Positions 8,402 through 16,417 of a DNA stretch of 64,000 bases are shown here, in pieces. Location of the stretch: assembly GCF_001620265.1 (NCBI RefSeq), contig NZ_CP012661.1, positions 3,578,501 through 3,642,500 of the forward strand, in the 5' to 3' direction. The position numbers and the translations under genes are program-made. Position 1 is the stretch's first letter; each line of letters starts with the position of its first letter. The notes beneath the pieces are model-generated. The model had not been told where the DNA came from. It saw only the letters and a program-made list of their open reading frames with translations, and searched no databases. The DNA is from Frigidibacter mobilis (GTDB lineage Bacteria > Pseudomonadota > Alphaproteobacteria > Rhodobacterales > Rhodobacteraceae).

Positions 8402-9985
8402 ATGCGCAACTCCGTACCGATGGACCTCGTTGACAGTGTCCTGTTCCGCGACACCCTTGCCCGCCGGGCCGCGGAAGAGCCGGATGCAACCTTTCTGAAG
8501 TTTCGAGACGAGACCTACACAATCGCCCAGATCAACGCGTCGGCGAACCGCGTGGCGAATGCGCTTCTCGCCAGCGGGCTGCGCCCCGGGGACCGCGTGG
8601 GCCTGATGCTGCCCAGCCATCCCGACCACATCGTTGCGATTTTCGCCACGATGAAGGCGGGGCTGGTGCGCGTGCCGGTCAACGTTCACGCCAAGGGCCC
8701 ATCGCTTGCCCACTACTTCACGGCCTACGACCTGTCGGCGCTGATTGCCGACGAGTCGTATCGCGGCCAGTTGGGCGAGGCCTTTGCCGAAGTCACCTCC
8801 CCCAGGGTCATCTGGCGCGGCACCCCGGACAAGGAGAGTTTCGAGGCCATCATGGCGGCGGCAAGCGATGAGGAACCCACGGCCCATTTCGGCCCCGACG
8901 ACGTTCTTGCCCTGACCCCGAGTTCGGGCACGACCGGCGCCCCGAAGGGTGTGCTGAAATCCGACCGAACCTTGCGTGCCGGCCCCTTGGCGGTGCTGCA
9001 GGTCACCTCCGCGCGCCCCGGCGATGTGTTCTTGCTGTGGGAGCCGCTGCACCACGGCGCCGGTGTCGCGGTTGTCATCGCCGCCGTCCTGGGCAAGATC
9101 ACGTTGGCAATGGTGGAACGCTTCAGCGCCTCGAACTTCTGGAGCGACGTACGCCGCCACAGCGTGACCCATATCCACTATCTCGGCGGCGTCTTGCCCC
9201 TTCTGCTGAAGCAGCCCCCCAGTGACCGCGACCGCGATCACACCGTGCGCATCGCCTGGGGCGGCGGGTGCCCGCCCGAGATCTGGAAAGAGGTCGAAGA
9301 GCGCTTCGGCGTCACGCTACGCGAAGGTTATGGCCTTTCCGAGCTTATCACCTTCGTGATGATAAATGTCGACCGCCGTGTCGGGTCCTGCGGGCTGCCG
9401 CTATCGCTCTATGACATCAAGGTCGTGGATGATACCGGGGCAGAGGTTCCCGCGGGCGAAGTCGGCGAGATCGTGGCGAAGGCCAACCAGCCCGAGCTTG
9501 GGTTCATCGGCTACTACCGCAACGAGGCCACGACGGCAGAAACGCAGCGCGACGGCTGGCTGCTGACTGGCGACCTGGCGCGACGTGACGAGGACGGATT
9601 CTTCTTCTATGCGGGCCGCAAGAAAGAGATGTTGCGCCGCCGGGGCATCAATATCTCTGCCTGGGAAGTGGAACAGGTCGTCAGCAAGCACCCAAGCATT
9701 GCGGAATGCGCCCTGATCGGCGTGCCGAGCGAGCTTGGCGAGGACGATCTGAAGATCGTCGTGCGCTTGGTCGATGGTGCCAGCCTTGACCAGATGGAGC
9801 TGATCGACTTCTGCGAGGCGCGGATGCCCTATTATCAGGTGCCCCGCTATATCGAACAGATCGGCGAGTTTCCCAAAACACCCACGCAGCGCATCCGCAA
9901 GAAAGAGCTGTCCCGTTCCGTGGCCGGTGTCTGGGATCTCGAGGCGTCTGGCCGCGTCATCGCCAAGAGCAAGGCCAAGGCATGA
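8402..9985 (+). CDS. AMP-dependent acyl-CoA synthetase (class I adenylate-forming, CaiC-like)
   Basis: ATP- and CoA-dependent ligase of 527 residues that would activate the imported carboxylate. The phosphate loop TPSSGTTGAPKG is at residues 172–183, the GYGLSEL adenine motif, the GWLLTGDLARRDEDG core and the hinge GRKKEMLRRRGINISAWEVE follow, and the catalytic lysine region PKTPTQRIRK is near the C-terminus, so the enzyme is complete. An in-frame ATG at 8372 lies inside an inverted repeat (GGTGCCA at 8364–8370 and TGGCACC at 8373–8379), which makes it a poor start; I took the ATG at 8402. The stop overlaps the crotonase start (ATGA). It resembles crotonobetaine/carnitine-CoA ligases in overall form, but the acid is not identifiable. 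Confidence 0.88.
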   Translation: MRNSVPMDLVDSVLFRDTLARRAAEEPDATFLKFRDETYTIAQINASANRVANALLASGLRPGDRVGLMLPSHPDHIVAIFATMKAGLVRVPVNVHAKGPSLAHYFTAYDLSALIADESYRGQLGEAFAEVTSPRVIWRGTPDKESFEAIMAAASDEEPTAHFGPDDVLALTPSSGTTGAPKGVLKSDRTLRAGPLAVLQVTSARPGDVFLLWEPLHHGAGVAVVIAAVLGKITLAMVERFSASNFWSDVRRHSVTHIHYLGGVLPLLLKQPPSDRDRDHTVRIAWGGGCPPEIWKEVEERFGVTLREGYGLSELITFVMINVDRRVGSCGLPLSLYDIKVVDDTGAEVPAGEVGEIVAKANQPELGFIGYYRNEATTAETQRDGWLLTGDLARRDEDGFFFYAGRKKEMLRRRGINISAWEVEQVVSKHPSIAECALIGVPSELGEDDLKIVVRLVDGASLDQMELIDFCEARMPYYQVPRYIEQIGEFPKTPTQRIRKKELSRSVAGVWDLEASGRVIAKSKAKA

Positions 9986-10014
9986 GCATGAGCATGAGCA
10001 TGAGCATGAGCATG
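9982..10014 (+). repeat. Hexanucleotide microsatellite (ATGAGC)5 plus ATG at a translation start
   Basis: Five perfect copies of ATGAGC (9982–10011) followed by ATG. The first copy contains the TGA stop of the upstream ligase gene overlapping the first ATG. Each unit supplies a start codon in the same frame, so slippage would change the number of Met-Ser pairs and of initiation sites without a frameshift. Confidence 0.95.
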
Positions 10015-10806
10015 GCAGTCGAAGGCTGCGACTATGTCAGGGTCGATCACGATGGCGGCATGCTGGCATGCTTGGTGATCGACCGGCCGCACAAGCGCAA
10101 TGCACTGGACCGCGCGGGATGGCACGCGCTTGGCACCGCGCTCACCCGCCTTGGTGCTGACAGAAACCTGCGGTGCCTGATCGTGACCGGCGTGCCGGGC
10201 GCCTTCTGCGCTGGCGACGATATCCCGGCCTTTGCGGCCGTGCAGGACGATGCCGTGGCGCGGCAAGGCTATTGGGACACGATCATGCGCTGCTACGCCG
10301 CGATCAGCGCTGTCCCCGTCCCCGTCATCGCGGCCATCGACGGGCCCTGCATCGGTGGGGGCTGCACTCTTGCGCTGCGCGCCGACTTCCGGATCGCTGG
10401 TCCCGAAGCGTCATTCGCGGTTCCGCCGGCACGGCTGGGACTGGTCTATCCCGCCGACAGCACCGCGCTTCTGGCGCATGTCGTCGGGGACAGTTTCGCG
10501 CGCTATATGCTCTATTCCGGCCAGAGGATCGGTGCAGAGCGTGCCGTCTCGACTGGGCTGGCAATGGATGCAGGCGCAAGCAGCGGGCTTGCGATGGCGC
10601 GCGAGCTGGCGATGGAATTTGCCCATAGCGCGCCCCTCTCGGTCCGGGCATCGAAGCTGGTCCTGAATGCCGTCGCCGCGGGCAAGCTGGATCAGGTGCG
10701 AGATGAGGTCGAGCTACTCTCGCATCTGGCCGAGCAGAGCGCGGACCGGCGCGAGGGAACTGCAGCCTTCAAGGCGAAAAGACTGCCGAAGTTCAGCGGG
10801 AATTGA
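9982..10806 (+). CDS. Enoyl-CoA hydratase/isomerase (crotonase-fold) protein lacking both usual catalytic glutamates
   Basis: Crotonase-superfamily protein of about 274 residues, translationally coupled to the ligase. The oxyanion-hole motifs are intact: GAFCAGDDI near residues 73–81 and DGPCIGGGCTLAL near 120–131. Aligned with rat mitochondrial enoyl-CoA hydratase, Glu144 (in GGGCELA) is Thr129 here and Glu164 (in QPEILLG) is Pro149 (in VPPARLG), so ordinary hydration chemistry is doubtful; another crotonase reaction (hydrolysis, decarboxylation, isomerisation or racemisation) is possible. The N-terminus is (MS)5M encoded by a hexanucleotide repeat containing six possible ATG starts; without it the protein would begin MAVEGCDYV at 10012. 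It probably acts on the CoA thioester made by the upstream ligase. Confidence 0.85.
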   Translation: MSMSMSMSMSMAVEGCDYVRVDHDGGMLACLVIDRPHKRNALDRAGWHALGTALTRLGADRNLRCLIVTGVPGAFCAGDDIPAFAAVQDDAVARQGYWDTIMRCYAAISAVPVPVIAAIDGPCIGGGCTLALRADFRIAGPEASFAVPPARLGLVYPADSTALLAHVVGDSFARYMLYSGQRIGAERAVSTGLAMDAGASSGLAMARELAMEFAHSAPLSVRASKLVLNAVAAGKLDQVRDEVELLSHLAEQSADRREGTAAFKAKRLPKFSGN

Positions 10807-10847
10807 TAAGGCGTCGGGAGTTGAGCTTCCGCCAAGGGACATCCGCC

Positions 10848-11582
10848 ATGACCAAATCACCCGTGGCCGATATGGACCGCGATCCCGCAGGGGCTGATCC
10901 CCGCCTGTTCATCCAGTCTGTTCGCAAGGCGATGATCGTGCTGGAGGCATTCAACGCCGACGAACCCGCCATGACACTTCAGCAGCTGACGGAGCGGACC
11001 AGGCTGGGGCGCAGCGCGACGCAACGGTTTGTCCACACTCTCGAGATGCTGCAATACCTCAAGCGGGATCCCAAGACCCTGCGCTACCAGCTGTCGAACC
11101 GTGCCTTCCTGTTCGTGCGCAGCATACTTTCCGCCAATTCCGCGCTCGAGCGATCCTTCCACCTTCTGTCGCGTCTGACCGAGAAGACCGGCGAAACCGT
11201 ATCCTGGCTGGAGCGCGACGGCGGCGCGGCCGTCGTCATCGGCACGGTGCCCAGCCCGAACAGGACGGCCATCATCCTTCCGGTCGGCACCCGTCTGGGC
11301 CTTCCCGGTTCCTGCGCCGGGCTGTTTCTTCTCGACAGCTCCACCCCGCCATCACAGGCCATGTCCGATGCGCTGGCCCGTGGCTGGGCTATGGCCGAAG
11401 CTGACCTTGATCGCGGCAGCCTGTCGGTGGCAGCCCCCGTGAGGGATGTTAGGGGCAAGATCATTGCCGTAATCAACGTGTCGATCCTGCGGGACCGGAT
11501 GGCCCCCGCCGAGGCGCAGAAGCTGGTCGTGCCGGCCCTCCTCGAGGTCAGCCAGGAGGCAAGCCAACTGCTTCTGGGCTGA
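10848..11582 (+). CDS. IclR-family transcriptional regulator
   Basis: A 244-residue IclR protein: N-terminal winged helix-turn-helix (KAMIVLEAFNADEPAMTLQQLTER, recognition around LGRSATQRFVHTL) and a C-terminal effector domain (ETVSWLERDGGAAVVIGTVPS, SVAAPVRDVRGKIIAVINVS). The start at 10848 has AAGGGA 8 nt upstream; the longer frame from 10803 has none. It follows the crotonase by 41 nt and belongs to the same transcription unit, so it probably regulates the tctC–ligase–crotonase operon and perhaps divergent tctBA. The effector domain is somewhat short compared with typical 250–270 residue members. Confidence 0.88.
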   Translation: MTKSPVADMDRDPAGADPRLFIQSVRKAMIVLEAFNADEPAMTLQQLTERTRLGRSATQRFVHTLEMLQYLKRDPKTLRYQLSNRAFLFVRSILSANSALERSFHLLSRLTEKTGETVSWLERDGGAAVVIGTVPSPNRTAIILPVGTRLGLPGSCAGLFLLDSSTPPSQAMSDALARGWAMAEADLDRGSLSVAAPVRDVRGKIIAVINVSILRDRMAPAEAQKLVVPALLEVSQEASQLLLG

Positions 11583-11586
11583 ACCG

Positions 11587-12399
11587 CTAAAGGCCGAGCG
11601 CCTGCGCAATCCGTCTGACTGCTGATCGCATCGGCTCCAACAAGCGCGCCTCGGCTTCCGCTTTGGGCAATCTGCTTTGGAGCGCCGACACGTTGACGGC
11701 TCCGACCGGCAGGCCGTCTGCACCGATAACTGCAAGCGACATCGACAGGCTGTACAGGTCTTCGGCCTTTTCGGTCAAAGCATAGCCCCGGTCCTTTACC
11801 CGGCCAAGCAACTGAGAGTAGGCGCCGAAATCCGCAATGTTCAGGCGTTCACGGGCAGTGTTTGCGGCCCGATTGAAAGCAGTCTCAGCATCCTTGAGGT
11901 CATCATAGGCTAGGAATATCTGGCCAGAAGCTGCGGTCACGGCGCCAAACCGTTTTCCGACCGGCAGGCTGACATGGCTGAAATGACGACTCCGCACCGA
12001 CTGCAAGATGATGATTTCGTCTGCTTCCCGGCCGATCCAGGCAGTAGACTCGCCGGTCTCAACCGCAAGGGCCTGCAGTGCCGAAAGGATCTCAGGATCG
12101 GCAGTCTCGCTGCCAAACATGCCCCCACAGATCTGCAGGATCTGGGATGAAAGCCCGAACCGCTGGGTCGCCTCGTCCCGGCGCAGATATCCCAAATGCG
12201 ACAAGGTATAGACGATACGCTGAACGGCGCTTCGTCCGATACCGCTGCGTTCGGCAATCTCGGACAGGGAAAGCGAACTTCTGCCACCGTCGAACGATTG
12301 CAGAACCGTCATGTTGCGCTCTACCACCTGCACGTAAAGGCGCCGGTCCAGTTCTTGTTCAGCAGACAATCCAGCGCTTTGATCTTGAGTGTCGGCCAT
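11587..12399 (-). CDS. IclR-family transcriptional regulator
   Basis: A second IclR regulator (270 residues), convergent with the first and only 4 nt from its end. The helix-turn-helix is around residues 30–85 (NMTVLQSFDGG…LSLSEIAERSGIGRSAVQRIVYTLSHLGYL), the effector domain after about 100 (ESTAWIGREADEIIILQSV, GAVNVSALQSRL). The start at 12399 is preceded by GAGGA at 4 nt, better than the ATG at 12429. The two IclR proteins are only moderately similar, so they look like separate family members and not a recent duplication. Targets are unknown; the tct/ligase cluster or arsH on its other side are both possible. Confidence 0.87.
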   Translation of the reverse strand: MADTQDQSAGLSAEQELDRRLYVQVVERNMTVLQSFDGGRSSLSLSEIAERSGIGRSAVQRIVYTLSHLGYLRRDEATQRFGLSSQILQICGGMFGSETADPEILSALQALAVETGESTAWIGREADEIIILQSVRSRHFSHVSLPVGKRFGAVTAASGQIFLAYDDLKDAETAFNRAANTARERLNIADFGAYSQLLGRVKDRGYALTEKAEDLYSLSMSLAVIGADGLPVGAVNVSALQSRLPKAEAEARLLEPMRSAVRRIAQALGL

Positions 12400-12612
12400 T
12401 TCATCCTCACGTTCTGCCGCGCTCGACATTCGCTGTCCGTCGGGCAGTTCTGATGTGTCGTAGGCTCCATCTATATTCGGACGGCATCTGCCTTGCCACG
12501 GGTGTTTCCTTCAGGCCGATCCGGTCTGGTTGCAGACATCGGGCCGGTGGACACCACCCCTTGCGGCGCACGTCCACGCCGCCATATCCTTTGCACAGCG
12601 AAGGATACCCCC

Positions 12613-13326
12613 ATGACCGATACCCCACATCTGGACGCCGCGCTCTTGCCAGGCATCGACCGCGACGCCCTGCTGGCCCCCGCAATCTCCACCCACCCGC
12701 CACGGATCCTGCTGCTCTACGGCTCGCTACGCCCCCGCAGTTTCAGCCGGCTGACGGCCGAAGAGGCCGGGCGCATTCTCACCCACCTTGGCGCCGAGGT
12801 GCGGATCTTCAACCCGTCGGGCCTGCCGCTGGTCGACGAGCCCGGCGCCGACATGACCAAGGTCGAGGAACTGCGCGCGGCGGTGATGTGGTGCGAGGGG
12901 ATGGTCTGGTCCTCGCCCGAGCGCCACGGCGCGATGACCGGCCTGATGAAGACACAGATCGACTGGATCCCGCTGTCACAGGGCGCGGTGCGCCCGACGC
13001 AGGGCAAGACGCTGGCGGTGATGCAGGTCTCGGGCGGCTCACAAAGCTTTAATGCGGTGAACCAGATGCGGCTGCTGGGGCGCTGGATGCGGCTCATCAC
13101 CATTCCCAACCAGTCGTCTGTGGCAAAGGCGTATCAGGAGTTCGGCGAGGATGACCGTATGCGCCCCTCGCCCTATTACGACCGGATCGTGGATGTGATG
13201 GAAGAGCTGGTGAGATTTACCCTGCTGACCCGTGACCGCGCCGGTGAGCTGGTGAACCGTTATTCCGAGCGCAAGGAGGCCGCCGAAGCACTTCACGCGC
13301 GGCTGAACCTCGGCAAGGCGCTGTAA
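12613..13326 (+). CDS. arsH: ArsH-type NADPH-dependent FMN reductase / organoarsenical oxidase
   Basis: Flavodoxin-fold NADPH:FMN oxidoreductase of 237 residues. ArsH hallmarks are visible: [14 protein letters not shown] (FMN phosphate loop), [21 protein letters not shown], the [22 protein letters not shown] segment and [11 protein letters not shown]. ArsH oxidises trivalent methylarsenicals and has general quinone/metal reductase activity. AAGGA lies 7 nt before the chosen ATG. It is unusual here because no arsR, arsB/acr3 or arsC is adjacent; it stands between an IclR gene and an exported cyclase, so a role in general redox defence is as likely as arsenic resistance. Confidence 0.85.
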   Translation: MTDTPHLDAALLPGIDRDALLAPAISTHPPRILLLYGSLRPRSFSRLTAEEAGRILTHLGAEVRIFNPSGLPLVDEPGADMTKVEELRAAVMWCEGMVWSSPERHGAMTGLMKTQIDWIPLSQGAVRPTQGKTLAVMQVSGGSQSFNAVNQMRLLGRWMRLITIPNQSSVAKAYQEFGEDDRMRPSPYYDRIVDVMEELVRFTLLTRDRAGELVNRYSERKEAAEALHARLNLGKAL

Positions 13327-13444
13327 TGCCCAGGCGGCCAGCAGGAGGCGCCTCGACGCGGTGTCGGGCAAGAAAAATTCTTGACCGACACGGCAGCACG
13401 GGCGTCAACTCGAGGGATCGTCATCACCCGAGGGAAGCCGCGAA

Positions 13445-14260
13445 ATGTGCAACGCCTGCCTGATCGACACCATCAAATCCTCCATGCTCTCGCGCCGGTC
13501 GCTGTTCACCGGCGCGGCGGCGGTCACGGCGGCCAGCATGGCCTCGGGCCTGGTGTCGGCGCGGCCGGCGCTGGCGCAGGCCAGCGGCAAGGTCGTGGAC
13601 CTAACCCATACCTATGACAGCGACTTCCCCACCTTCGACGGCAAGCCGGGCATCCACTACGACGTGGACAAGGACTTTGCCGCCGACGGCTACCACCTGT
13701 TCAAGCTGACGATCTTCGAGCACACCGGCACCCATATCGACACGCCGCTGCATTTCTCGGAAGGGGGAACCTCGGTCGATGCGCTGCCGGTGGAAAACCT
13801 CGTCTGCCCGCTGTGCATCATCGACATCTCTGCCAAGGCCGCCGATGACGCGAATGCCACGGTCGAGGCCGAGGATATAGAAGCCTGGATCAGCGCCAAT
13901 GGCGAGATCCCGGCGGGGGCCTGCGTCGCCATGAATTCGGGCTGGGGCGCAAAGGCCCCGGGGGCATCCTGGCGCAACACGCCCGATGGCACGATGGCCT
14001 TCCCGGGTTTCGGAAAATCCGCGACCGACCTGCTGATGGAAACCGGCGCGGCCTCGATCGGGGTGGATACCATGTCGCTCGACCCCGGCAATTCGGCCGA
14101 TTTCGCGGTGCATTACTCCTGGCTGCCCTCCGGCCGCTTCGGGATCGAGGGGCTGGCCAATCTGAACCAGTTGCCCGCCAGCGGTGCCACCGTCTTCATC
14201 GGCGCGCCCAAGCATCGCGGTGGCACCGGCGGCCCGGCACGGGTGATGGCGATGGTCTGA
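13445..14260 (+). CDS. Tat-exported cyclase-family protein (KynB-like metal-dependent hydrolase)
   Basis: A 271-residue member of the cyclase/arylformamidase family (PF04199). Residues 1–45 form a twin-arginine signal (SRRSLFTGAAAVTAAS, cleavage near ALAQA), so it acts in the periplasm, unlike kynurenine formamidase. The metal-binding motif HTGTHIDTPLHF follows DLTHTYDSDFPTFDG, giving the characteristic HxGTHxDxPxHF pattern. Homologues hydrolyse amides or lactones, but no substrate can be inferred. The unusual N-terminus MCNACLID with two cysteines before the Tat motif is kept in the start chosen here; a start at the internal Met in SSMLSRRS is an alternative. Confidence 0.8.
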   Translation: MCNACLIDTIKSSMLSRRSLFTGAAAVTAASMASGLVSARPALAQASGKVVDLTHTYDSDFPTFDGKPGIHYDVDKDFAADGYHLFKLTIFEHTGTHIDTPLHFSEGGTSVDALPVENLVCPLCIIDISAKAADDANATVEAEDIEAWISANGEIPAGACVAMNSGWGAKAPGASWRNTPDGTMAFPGFGKSATDLLMETGAASIGVDTMSLDPGNSADFAVHYSWLPSGRFGIEGLANLNQLPASGATVFIGAPKHRGGTGGPARVMAMV

Positions 14261-14465
14261 CCCCGTGACGGGGGGCCGCCCCCATCCAACCGCATGGGAC
14301 CCAACCCTCCGGCACAGACCCGCCGAAACCGCAGCTGCGCCCGGCGATGTCTCGCGCATCGGGCCCGCCTTGGCCCAGCATGTTTTGCGATGCGATCCCC
14401 GGGGTGCTACCCCGCGCAAAAGAAGCTCTGCCAGGGAGCCCCTCCGGCAACAAGGATCGCGCGGC

Positions 14466-14774
14466 ATGGAAACTGACGAGACCCCGAAAACCCCGCCCGA
14501 GGTGCCCCGGGAGGCGCCAGACCTACGGTTCCTGACCGAGACCGATGCCCGCTTCCTGATTTCGCATCTTTCGGGCGTCACCTCGGTGATGGTGCGTGTC
14601 CTGGGGGAGCATCCGGATGCCGGCCCCGAGGTCGCCGCCTTCCTGCGCGCCTCGGGCTATGAGGTGCGGCAAGAAACCCTGCAGCGAATGGAGCCGCCGC
14701 CATTGACCCGCTTCGCGCTGCGTTACCAGGGCAAGGCGGCCACGCTGACCGTCGCCCCAGCGGTGCCGTCCTGA
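14466..14774 (+). CDS. Hypothetical protein
   Basis: A 102-residue protein I do not recognise. After a proline- and glutamate-rich start (METDETPKTPPEVPREAP) it has a compact segment DARFLISHLSGVTSVMVRVLGEHPDAGPEVAAFLRASGYEV… with mixed helix/strand character and no signal or membrane segment. AAGGAT lies about 10 nt before the ATG. The third-position GC pattern looks coding. It is isolated, 205 nt after the cyclase gene, with no operon partner evident. Confidence 0.55.
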   Translation: METDETPKTPPEVPREAPDLRFLTETDARFLISHLSGVTSVMVRVLGEHPDAGPEVAAFLRASGYEVRQETLQRMEPPPLTRFALRYQGKAATLTVAPAVPS

Positions 14775-14994
14775 CCCTCCCCGCGCGCCTGGCAGCACAA
14801 AGATTGCCGTAAACGCAAGCGCGCCGTAAGACATCGAGCGTGGCGAGTGAGGACGCGGCGATTCTGCCGCGCGGCGGGTGGTAGGGATGGGGTCAACCTT
14901 AGAAGGCAGCCAAGGGACGGCGGATACGCCTGCATCGACCTGCAGGACCGAGCTCGCCGCGCCCCGCGACGTACTTTCCTCTCTTCCCGCCTCG

Positions 14995-15342
14995 ATGGAC
15001 CAGCCCGTCCCCCTTGACCGTATCGACGCGATAACCCGCCGCGCCATCGAAACCCTGCTGAACGGCCCTGGCGGCTGGCGCCCGCTGGCACGCAACCTGG
15101 TGGCGGCCTGGCCCGATGCCCCGCCGCTGGAGCTGGTCTTTGCCATCGTCAGCGCCGCCGAGGCCATCGAGACGATGTTTGCACCCGGCAGTCCGGCCCT
15201 TGCAGGGGCCGAGGCGGGCTACAAGGTGGCCGCCTTGCTGGGGGTCGATCTTTTTGCCATGCAAAGCTTGGGCCTGCCGCACCACACAGCCGCGGATTTC
15301 ACAAGCTACTGGCACGCCGATCCGTGGTTTCGCTTGGTCTGA
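14995..15342 (+). CDS. Hypothetical protein
   Basis: An alpha-helical protein of about 115 residues without a recognised family. The start at 14995 (MDQPVPLDRIDAITRRAIETLL) is chosen because the region before it in the open frame (from 14878) is low-complexity and not obviously coding. It has neither signal peptide nor transmembrane segment; it ends TSYWHADPWFRLV. It is convergent with the DUF1523 gene, with 5 nt between stop codons. Confidence 0.5.
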   Translation: MDQPVPLDRIDAITRRAIETLLNGPGGWRPLARNLVAAWPDAPPLELVFAIVSAAEAIETMFAPGSPALAGAEAGYKVAALLGVDLFAMQSLGLPHHTAADFTSYWHADPWFRLV

Positions 15343-15347
15343 CTCCC

Positions 15348-16013
15348 TCAGCTACCCAGGCTGCGCAGCCAGGCCTTGAACCGGCCCCAACTTGTCCGAG
15401 CCCCGCGCCGGGCCGCGCCCGCGCGGTCACCGGCGTCCTCCCATACCTCTTCGGCTGTGCCGAAGAGCGGGTCCAGCGTGCGTTCGCGGAATTGCCGCCA
15501 CATCCGTCGCAGCATGATCCCGGCCACGGCCAGCAGCGTCAGGATCACGATATTCGTCCAGGGGATGATCCGCTCATTCGGCCCCTCGGCCAGCCGCACC
15601 GCCACCGCATTGGGGAAGATCGTAAAGAACTCGTTGCGCCAGCCGTAATGGGTGACCACCACCCAGCGCGGATCGGCGGAGGTTGATCGCAGGTCCGACG
15701 CCTCGGTCTGCAGGTTGTAGCTGTTGAACTTGAAATAGGGCGGCCAGATCCAGCCGGTATCCTCGTTGCGGTAGACCATCGGGCGACCATTCTGCTGGAT
15801 CGTCTCGATGAACTTCACATCCCGCGTCGCCTGCGCCGCGCCGGTCCCGGCATCGGGCGAAGCCCAGAAGATCGAGTTTTCGCCAAAGTCGATGCGCCGG
15901 GTATCGGTATTGGTGATGCGCACGATGTCATGCTGCGGCAGCACGTAATGCAGGAAGGCGAAGACCGTCAGCGCGATCAGGGTGTAGAAGGTCCACTTGA
16001 CGTATCTCATCAT
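15348..16013 (-). CDS. DUF1523 family membrane protein
   Basis: A 221-residue inner-membrane protein of the DUF1523 family, found mainly in Rhodobacterales. It has one N-terminal transmembrane segment (WTFYTLIALTVFAFLHYVL), a periplasmic domain of about 110 residues (QHDIVRITNTDTRRIDFG…WIWPPYFKFNSYNLQTEA) and a second membrane segment (IVILTLLAVAGIMLRRMW) followed by a basic cytoplasmic tail. Function unknown. It lies 4 nt downstream of another small membrane protein gene and the two are presumably co-expressed. Confidence 0.75.
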   Translation of the reverse strand: MMRYVKWTFYTLIALTVFAFLHYVLPQHDIVRITNTDTRRIDFGENSIFWASPDAGTGAAQATRDVKFIETIQQNGRPMVYRNEDTGWIWPPYFKFNSYNLQTEASDLRSTSADPRWVVVTHYGWRNEFFTIFPNAVAVRLAEGPNERIIPWTNIVILTLLAVAGIMLRRMWRQFRERTLDPLFGTAEEVWEDAGDRAGAARRGARTSWGRFKAWLRSLGS

Positions 16014-16017
16014 TGCC

Positions 16018-16296
16018 TCAGGAATAATTGTTCCGCCAGATCAGCAGCAAGACCACCAGCGCCGGCACCACATAGACCAGCCCGATCAGCCATCGCCGCA
16101 GGCGGCGCTCATAGATGCGCATCCCCGCCCTGACATAGGCATCGCGGTCCCCGGGCACATCCCCTTCGGCCTGATCCTCGTCCCAGCGTTTTTCCAGCGC
16201 CTCGCGGCGGACGGACCGGGCGTAGATCGAGATCAGCCAGTAGACCCCCGTCAGTACCACGAAGCCGATGGCAGCAAGGCGCAGGAAGGCGATCAT
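16018..16296 (-). CDS. Small two-helix membrane protein
   Basis: A 92-residue protein with two predicted transmembrane segments (residues about 3–24, LRLAAIGFVVLTGVYWLISIY, and about 69–87, LIGLVYVVPALVVLLLIW) joined by a charged cytoplasmic loop containing KRWDEDQAEGDVPGDRDAYV. It is immediately upstream of the DUF1523 gene on the same strand (4 nt gap), a pairing that suggests joint function. No family function is known to me. Confidence 0.7.
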   Translation of the reverse strand: MIAFLRLAAIGFVVLTGVYWLISIYARSVRREALEKRWDEDQAEGDVPGDRDAYVRAGMRIYERRLRRWLIGLVYVVPALVVLLLIWRNNYS

Positions 16297-16417
16297 CGGA
16301 ATTCTCCGGCAGGGCGCGGCATGCGCGAGTTATGGCGCAATCGCCCGCCCCCGTCATCCGCTTTCGCGCCCCCCGTTTGCCATTGCCGAGGCGCGGCGCC
16401 GGCCTTAGCCTTGCGCC

